A stretch of DNA of 64,000 nt from Acidicapsa ligni (GTDB taxonomy: Bacteria; Acidobacteriota; Terriglobia; Terriglobales; Acidobacteriaceae): positions 62,001 to 126,000 of the forward strand of contig NZ_JAGSYG010000001.1 of assembly GCF_025685655.1 (NCBI RefSeq). The letters run 5' to 3'. The position numbers and the translations under genes are program-made. The notes beneath the pieces are model-generated. The model was not told where the DNA came from, made no database searches, and saw only the letters and a list, made by a program, of their open reading frames with translations. Each line of letters begins with the position of its first letter. The stretch's first letter is position 1. Shown here piece by piece: positions 59,359 through 64,000 of this stretch.

Positions 59359-60510
59359 GTGAGCGAACAGAGTGCGGACGTTATCATCATCGGTGCCGGA
59401 ATCATCGGCCTTGCGCATGCCTATCTAGCAGCTAAGTCGGGAAAAAGAGTCACCGTCTTCGAGAGAAACCGCGTGGCCGCCGGAGCATCGATCGCCAACT
59501 TCGGCATGCTCTGGCCCATCGGTCAGACGGCAGGCACGATGTTCAATCTGGCGATGGAGAGCAGAGATATCTGGATCGACCTCCTCCAGGCATCCGGCAT
59601 TCCCTATAAAAATACAGGCTCACTCCATGCCGCGACCCGCCCTGACGAAGCGCGGGTCGCGCAAGAATTCGCCGAGCTTGCTCCGGCTCATGGATACGAG
59701 TGCGCGTGGCTAAATCGCATTCAGGCACTCGAACGATCTTCCGCACTCAATAAAGATACGGTGATGGGAGCGCTCTGGAGTGCAACGGAGATGATGGTAG
59801 ATCCGCGCGAGGTTCTCCGCAGGATCCCGGAATTCCTGGCTGAGCGCTATAACGTTCAATTTTTCTGGGGCTCGCCGGTCTTTGCCGTGGATCACCCCAA
59901 AGTTCACACGCCAAACGGTGTGTGGAATGCCGAGCAAATCATTATTTGTTCGGGTTCGGATTTTGAAAGTCTATACCCGGAGTTTTTCAATCAAAGCGGC
60001 TTAACGCGCTGCAAGCTTCAAATGTTGCGCACCAGGCCGCAACCGGCAGGCTGGGAGCTTGGGCCCGCACTCGCGGGCGGCCTCACCTTCCGCTTCTATC
60101 CTTCTTTCAAGATCTGCGATTCCTTATCCGATCTCCGCAATCGGATTGCCCGTGAGAGCCCCGAGTTCGACCTGTTTGGTATTCACACCATGGTTTCGGA
60201 AACCTCATCCGGCGAGCTCACCCTGGGCGATTCCCATGAATACGGACTATCGCCTTCGCCGTTCGATCGGGAGGAAATCGACCGCCTGATTCTTGAACAC
60301 CTGCGAAGCTTTGTCCAGGTTCCGGATCTCTCAATCGCCGAGCGTTGGCACGGAGTCTATTCCAAGCACCTTGAGAAACCTTACATACGCTTCCGTCCAG
60401 AGGAAGGCGTCGAGGTCGTCACCGGCCTTGGAGGTGCGGGGATGACATTGAGCTTCGGTGTTGCCGCAGAGACGTTCAAGTTACAGAACAACGGAAGGCA
60501 CAAGGCATAA
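59359..60510 (+). CDS. FAD-dependent aminophosphonate oxidoreductase (TIGR03364 family, PbfC-type candidate)
   Basis: A 383-residue glycine-oxidase-like flavoenzyme. The N-terminal Rossmann motif is DVIIIGAGIIGLAHAYLAAKSGKRVTVFER (here split: GAGIIG near residue 12). Family-specific stretches are NFGMLWPIGQTAG, ICSGSDFESLYPEFF, CKLQMLRTRPQPAGWELGPAL, GELTLGDSHEYG, AERWHGVYSKH and VTGLGGAGMTLSFG. TIGR03364 enzymes occur next to phosphonatases and are proposed to oxidise aminophosphonates such as 2-aminoethylphosphonate or its N-methyl or hydroxy forms to phosphonoacetaldehyde-type products. It starts with GTG 59359 and its stop overlaps the phnX start by one base. Confidence 0.85.
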   Translation: MSEQSADVIIIGAGIIGLAHAYLAAKSGKRVTVFERNRVAAGASIANFGMLWPIGQTAGTMFNLAMESRDIWIDLLQASGIPYKNTGSLHAATRPDEARVAQEFAELAPAHGYECAWLNRIQALERSSALNKDTVMGALWSATEMMVDPREVLRRIPEFLAERYNVQFFWGSPVFAVDHPKVHTPNGVWNAEQIIICSGSDFESLYPEFFNQSGLTRCKLQMLRTRPQPAGWELGPALAGGLTFRFYPSFKICDSLSDLRNRIARESPEFDLFGIHTMVSETSSGELTLGDSHEYGLSPSPFDREEIDRLILEHLRSFVQVPDLSIAERWHGVYSKHLEKPYIRFRPEEGVEVVTGLGGAGMTLSFGVAAETFKLQNNGRHKA

Positions 60511-61349
60511 TGAAGACAAACATAATAAAGACAAGTAAGCTTCGTGCAGTAATGCTTGATTGGGCAGGAACCACCGTGGACCACGGGTCTGTTGCTCCCG
60601 TCCTCGCACTCCAGACTCTCTTCGCCCAACATGGCATCGTGCTTTCAGACGACGATGCGCGCCACGATATGGGTCTACTCAAGCGCGATCACATACGAGC
60701 TATTCTTGGCCTGCCTTCGGTCAGGACACAGTGGCTCAGCGTTACCGGACGCGAACCTGGAGACGAGGATGTCTCCTCACTCTTCACCGAGTTCGGCCCA
60801 TTGCAGATGAAGATTATCGTGCAGCATTCACAACTGATCGACGGGGTCGTCCCCACCATACAGGCATGGAAGGCGCGGGGCCTTCGCATTGGCAGCACAA
60901 CCGGATACACCAGGGAGATGCTGGCCCCGGTTCTCGCCCGCGCCGCGCAGGAAGGCTATCAGCCCGATACGTCCGTCTGTCCCGACGAAGTGAACGGAGG
61001 CCGACCCGCTCCCTGGATGTTGGCGCGCAATATGCAATTGCTTGAGGTCTACCCTCCATCCACATGCGTGAAAATCGGCGATACCGTGAGCGATATTGAT
61101 GAAGGAAAAAATGCCGGAATGTGGACCATTGGACTGACACGCACAGGCAATATGATAGGCCTCGATCTGGCAAGCTGGTCTAATCTGCCAGAGGATCAGA
61201 AGCAGCTCCGGTTGAAGTCTGCGGGAGAACGTCTACTCGATGCAGGCGCCGATTTTATCGCCGAAGATCTAGCCGGCTGCGATGCCATTCTGCAGGCAAT
61301 TGAGCACCGTCTTGCGGAACCGTCATTCAACGGCATCATGATCCGGTAG
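60510..61349 (+). CDS. phnX: Phosphonoacetaldehyde hydrolase (phosphonatase)
   Basis: PhnX, 279 residues, a HAD-superfamily enzyme that cleaves the C-P bond of phosphonoacetaldehyde to acetaldehyde and phosphate. The nucleophile is Asp17 in MLDWAGTT, with alanine at +2 as the family requires. The Schiff-base lysine is Lys58 in MGLLKRDHI; the 41-residue spacing equals that of the Bacillus cereus enzyme (Asp12/Lys53). Further motifs are STTGYTREML, the PAPWM segment and KIGDTVSDIDEGKNAGMW. It ends the plus-strand series regulator, OPA protein, oxidase, phosphonatase. A hairpin follows 34 bases downstream. Confidence 0.95.
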   Translation: MKTNIIKTSKLRAVMLDWAGTTVDHGSVAPVLALQTLFAQHGIVLSDDDARHDMGLLKRDHIRAILGLPSVRTQWLSVTGREPGDEDVSSLFTEFGPLQMKIIVQHSQLIDGVVPTIQAWKARGLRIGSTTGYTREMLAPVLARAAQEGYQPDTSVCPDEVNGGRPAPWMLARNMQLLEVYPPSTCVKIGDTVSDIDEGKNAGMWTIGLTRTGNMIGLDLASWSNLPEDQKQLRLKSAGERLLDAGADFIAEDLAGCDAILQAIEHRLAEPSFNGIMIR

Positions 61350-61383
61350 CCCCAAAAATTCGCAGGATTAACTGCAGTCGAAA

Positions 61384-61421
61384 CAGCAACGCGATGCTCC
61401 GCAAAGAGCATCGCGTTGCTG
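61384..61421 (+). terminator. Hairpin after phnX
   Basis: Sixteen-base arms (CAGCAACGCGATGCTC and complement) with a six-base loop. The T-tract is weak, so it may be a terminator or a 3'-end stabiliser. The remaining bases up to the next gene (61676) hold nothing I recognise. Confidence 0.65.
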
Positions 61422-61675
61422 CTTATGATCACGACGTTCTCCAGAACCGATCCGCACACCCAAAGAATCCCGCGAGAACCATCCCCCACCCCGACCAAAC
61501 TGCCCCACAACTCAGAGATAAGTTCCGATAGATTTCATCCGCTTCTCAGATTAAACTTCCATCAAAGATTCCACAGCAAATAGGCAGATATCCCAGCTTT
61601 CAGCCTCGTACCGAATAGCATCTTCCGTATCGCAAAATATCTCTCGACACACCCACGTTGGAGTCCGAGGAAACT

Positions 61676-63379
61676 ATGCATCGTCTAATCAAAAAGCTCG
61701 TCGCTGCGGTTGTCATTGCCCCACTCATCAGCTCTCCGCTCTTCGCTGAGCAGCAGGATCCAGCCCGCGAGCAGGCGCGCTCCATGGTGATGACACAATA
61801 CGGCATCGTCGCAACCAGCCAGGCCGTGGCTTCGCAGGCTGGAGCAGCAGTCCTTGCAAAAGGCGGCAGCGCCGTGGATGCGGCGATTGCAGCGAACGCC
61901 GCATTAGGAGTTATCGAACCCATGATGAATGGCGTAGGCGGCGACCTGTTCGCCATTGTTTATGACGCAAAAGCAAAACGGCTTTATGGACTCAACGCCA
62001 GCGGATGGGCACCAAAGAATCTAAGCATCGACGCGCTGAAAGAAAAGGGCCTGGCAAAGATGAGAACGGTGGATCAGATCACAGTACCGGGAACAGTCGC
62101 TGGCTGGGACGCGCTCCAAAAGCGGTGGGGAAAGCTCTCAATGGCAGAGGAACTGGCGCCCGCAGTTGCTCTCGCCACGCAAGGAATCGCCGTGACCGAA
62201 ACCGACGCCGACAATTGGAAAACTTACGGCATGCCGTTTCTCAAGAATCCGGAGTTCGCACGAGTATTTCTGCCGGACGGGAAAGCTCCATTGGCAGGAC
62301 AACTCTTCAAAAATCCAGAGCTTGCGGAAACCCTCCGCCTCATCGGCAAACAGGGACGCGACGGATTCTACAAGGGTCAGACCGCCTCCGCGATTCTCAA
62401 GCTGGAACGCGAACTCGGAGGTTTCATGGAAGCGGATGATCTTGCCGACTTCCAGCCGGAGTGGATCGATCCAGTAAGCACCACCTATCGTGGCTGGACC
62501 ATCTATGAAATGCCGCCGAACGGACAGGGCCTCGCCGCGCTCCAGATGCTGAATATCATGGAGAACTATCCGATCCAGGAGTGGGGACATAACAGCCAGA
62601 AGTCTCTGCACACCGAGATCGAAGCAAAAAAACTTGCCTATGCCGATCTTCAGCATTACATCGGTGACCCGCATGCCACGCAGATTCCGACGCGCACACT
62701 TATCTCGAAGGAGCTGGCCGCGAAGAGAGCAAAACTGATTACCAACAAAGCCGCCTGCAACGTGCTTCCATCTGATCTGACCGAACAGCTCTCCCATCAG
62801 TCCAGCGATACAACGTACTTATCTGTAGTGGATCGGGACGGAAATGAAGTCTCTCTGATTCAGAGCAATGCAGGTGCATTTGGAGGAGGACTGGTAGCTC
62901 CAGGAACTGGTTTTCCGCTGCAAAATCGTGGCGCAGGCTTCACGCTAAAACCAGATAAACCGAACACTCTTCGACCTCGCACCCGACCGCTTCACACCAT
63001 CATTCCGGGGTTCATGCAAAATGACAAACGTCGAATCGCATTCGGTATCATGGGTGGATTCAACCAGGCACAGGCTCATGCGCAGTTCGTTTCGAATATC
63101 GTCGATTTCAATATGAACATCCAGGAAGCACTGGAAGCGGCACGATTTACCAAGCGCGACTTTGAGGGATGCGGCGTCTGGGTCGAAAACGGAATTGCGC
63201 CAGATGTGGTTGCGGGCCTCAAAAACCAGGGCCACGAAGTAACTGTCTGGCCGCGCTACTTTCAAAGCATGGGCCGCGGCAATGCCGTCGAGGTCAATGA
63301 GTCATCTCCCGTGCACTACGGTGCAACCGATCCACGAGCGGATGGAGAAGCAGTGCCGGAGCAGATCCCGTTTCGATAA
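61676..63379 (+). CDS. ggt: Periplasmic gamma-glutamyltransferase
   Basis: A 567-residue Ntn-hydrolase proenzyme that cleaves or transfers gamma-glutamyl groups, for instance from glutathione. A signal peptide covers about residues 1-24 (…SSPLFAEQ). The self-cleavage site is before Thr379, the first threonine of TTYLSVVDRDGN, giving large and small subunits. Other motifs are GGSAVDAAIAANAALGV, MMNGVGGDLFAI, ANFGGG-like NAGAFGGGL and MGGFNQAQAHAQ. The ATG at 61676 is preferred over an in-frame TTG at 61658, because GAGG lies just upstream of it. Confidence 0.93.
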   Translation: MHRLIKKLVAAVVIAPLISSPLFAEQQDPAREQARSMVMTQYGIVATSQAVASQAGAAVLAKGGSAVDAAIAANAALGVIEPMMNGVGGDLFAIVYDAKAKRLYGLNASGWAPKNLSIDALKEKGLAKMRTVDQITVPGTVAGWDALQKRWGKLSMAEELAPAVALATQGIAVTETDADNWKTYGMPFLKNPEFARVFLPDGKAPLAGQLFKNPELAETLRLIGKQGRDGFYKGQTASAILKLERELGGFMEADDLADFQPEWIDPVSTTYRGWTIYEMPPNGQGLAALQMLNIMENYPIQEWGHNSQKSLHTEIEAKKLAYADLQHYIGDPHATQIPTRTLISKELAAKRAKLITNKAACNVLPSDLTEQLSHQSSDTTYLSVVDRDGNEVSLIQSNAGAFGGGLVAPGTGFPLQNRGAGFTLKPDKPNTLRPRTRPLHTIIPGFMQNDKRRIAFGIMGGFNQAQAHAQFVSNIVDFNMNIQEALEAARFTKRDFEGCGVWVENGIAPDVVAGLKNQGHEVTVWPRYFQSMGRGNAVEVNESSPVHYGATDPRADGEAVPEQIPFR

Positions 63380-63482
63380 CACGAAGATCTGTCAGGTTGG
63401 CTCTGCGGCAACGATCGAATGATGGTGCAGCATGTTTCACGATCCCAAATTTATTTTGGAGCATCCAATCTCTGTGAGCCAA

Positions 63483-64000
63483 ATGACAAACCATCTTTTC
63501 TCTCCTCTCAAGCTGCGCAGCCTGACACTCCCCCATCGCATTGCGGTTTCGCCAATGTGTGAATACTCTTCGCAAGATGGATTCGCCAATGACTGGCACT
63601 TCGTGCATCTCGGCAGCCGCGCCATCGGTGGAGCAGCGCTGGTCATCACCGAGGCAAACGCAGTCAGCCCTGAAGGTCGCATTACTCCGAATGATCTCGG
63701 TATTTATAAAGAAGAGCACATCGCAGAACTCAAGCGCATCACGAACTTTCTCCACCACCACGGTGCTTTTGCTGGGACACAGCTCGCACATGCCGGACGC
63801 AAGGCAAGTATGTCCGTCCCATGGGAAAAACCTCGTTTGATGCCCGCTTCCGAAGGCGGCTGGCTACCGGTGGCTCCATCTGCGATACGCTTCGACGAAA
63901 CCTACGGCATGCCCGCTGCACTTGACCGCGCGGGTATGGACAAAATCGTCGCTGATTTCACTGTCGCGACAGAGCGAGCCATCAAGGCCGGATTTGATCT
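63483..64000 (+). CDS. NADH:flavin oxidoreductase, Old Yellow Enzyme family (YqjM-like), C-terminus beyond the window
   Basis: The first 172 codons of an FMN-dependent ene-reductase. FSPLKLRSLTLPHRIAVSPMCEYSSQDGFANDWHFVHLGSRA includes the cysteine (SPMCEYS) that marks YqjM-class enzymes, and QLAHAGRKAS lies at the FMN-binding region. It should reduce activated C=C bonds with NAD(P)H. Two further in-frame starts exist upstream (63432 ATG and 63474 GTG); 63483 matches the usual N-terminus. The right edge cuts the gene. Confidence 0.88.
   Translation, partial: MTNHLFSPLKLRSLTLPHRIAVSPMCEYSSQDGFANDWHFVHLGSRAIGGAALVITEANAVSPEGRITPNDLGIYKEEHIAELKRITNFLHHHGAFAGTQLAHAGRKASMSVPWEKPRLMPASEGGWLPVAPSAIRFDETYGMPAALDRAGMDKIVADFTVATERAIKAGFD

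Overview
The window looks like a chromosomal segment of an acidobacterium of class Terriglobia (Acidobacteriaceae-like: Edaphobacter, Granulicella, Terriglobus or a relative). The signs are two very large Oar-type TonB-dependent receptors with an N-terminal carboxypeptidase-regulatory domain (19.4-22.9 and 47.6-51.1 kb), a membrane-tethered regulator with an N-terminus of a type I associate with Acidobacteria (57 kb), moderate-to-high GC, and a split core-gene order in which dnaA and rpmH-rnpA-yidD-yidC diverge. This placement is inferred from gene content, not from a search. I see no transposase, phage gene or CRISPR array.

Layout. 0-7 kb: a Tat-exported amidase (cut by the left edge), a membrane GGDEF/EAL phosphodiesterase candidate and gyrB. 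7-19 kb: a predicted exported small peptide next to a seven-helix membrane protein, then housekeeping genes: rpmA, rplU, a fosmidomycin-exporter homologue, a repetitive LEA-like protein, rpmB, a fused pabBC, msrB, a CDP-alcohol phosphatidyltransferase, greA, ruvX, mltG, a lipoprotein and obgE. 19-25.6 kb: an outer-membrane receptor, a small SnoaL-like protein and a GH51 arabinofuranosidase. 25.6-33 kb: dnaA facing away from rpmH-rnpA-yidD-yidC, followed by a periplasmic S46 dipeptidyl-peptidase. 33-40 kb: a LacI-type regulator divergent from a formate-oxidation operon (fdhD, formate dehydrogenase, DUF1641 protein, OFA-family transporter), then tRNA-Ser(UGA). 40-45 kb: a LacI regulator, a fucose/arabinose-isomerase-like protein and a ribulokinase-like kinase, with three copies of a candidate operator. 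45-47.4 kb: a shortened KdpD-like kinase and a KdpE-like regulator, divergent from the second receptor. 51-61.4 kb: the most unusual part. 61.7-64 kb: gamma-glutamyltransferase and an Old Yellow Enzyme (cut by the right edge).

The 51-61.4 kb region reads as an aminophosphonate-use locus. On the minus strand lie an organophosphate-type MFS transporter, a class III PLP enzyme (candidate 1-hydroxy-2-aminoethylphosphonate ammonia-lyase) and a Tat-exported phospholipase C. On the plus strand lie a membrane-tethered regulator, a second organophosphate-type MFS protein whose start overlaps the regulator's stop, an FAD aminophosphonate oxidase of the TIGR03364 type, and phosphonoacetaldehyde hydrolase (phnX) with its nucleophile and Schiff-base lysine at the correct spacing. 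Together they could release phosphorylated or phosphonylated head groups outside the cytoplasm, import them, convert them to phosphonoacetaldehyde, and cleave the C-P bond. I see no phnW transaminase and no ABC phosphonate importer here. The combination of phospholipase, paired transporters and tethered regulator is the best candidate for an undescribed system.
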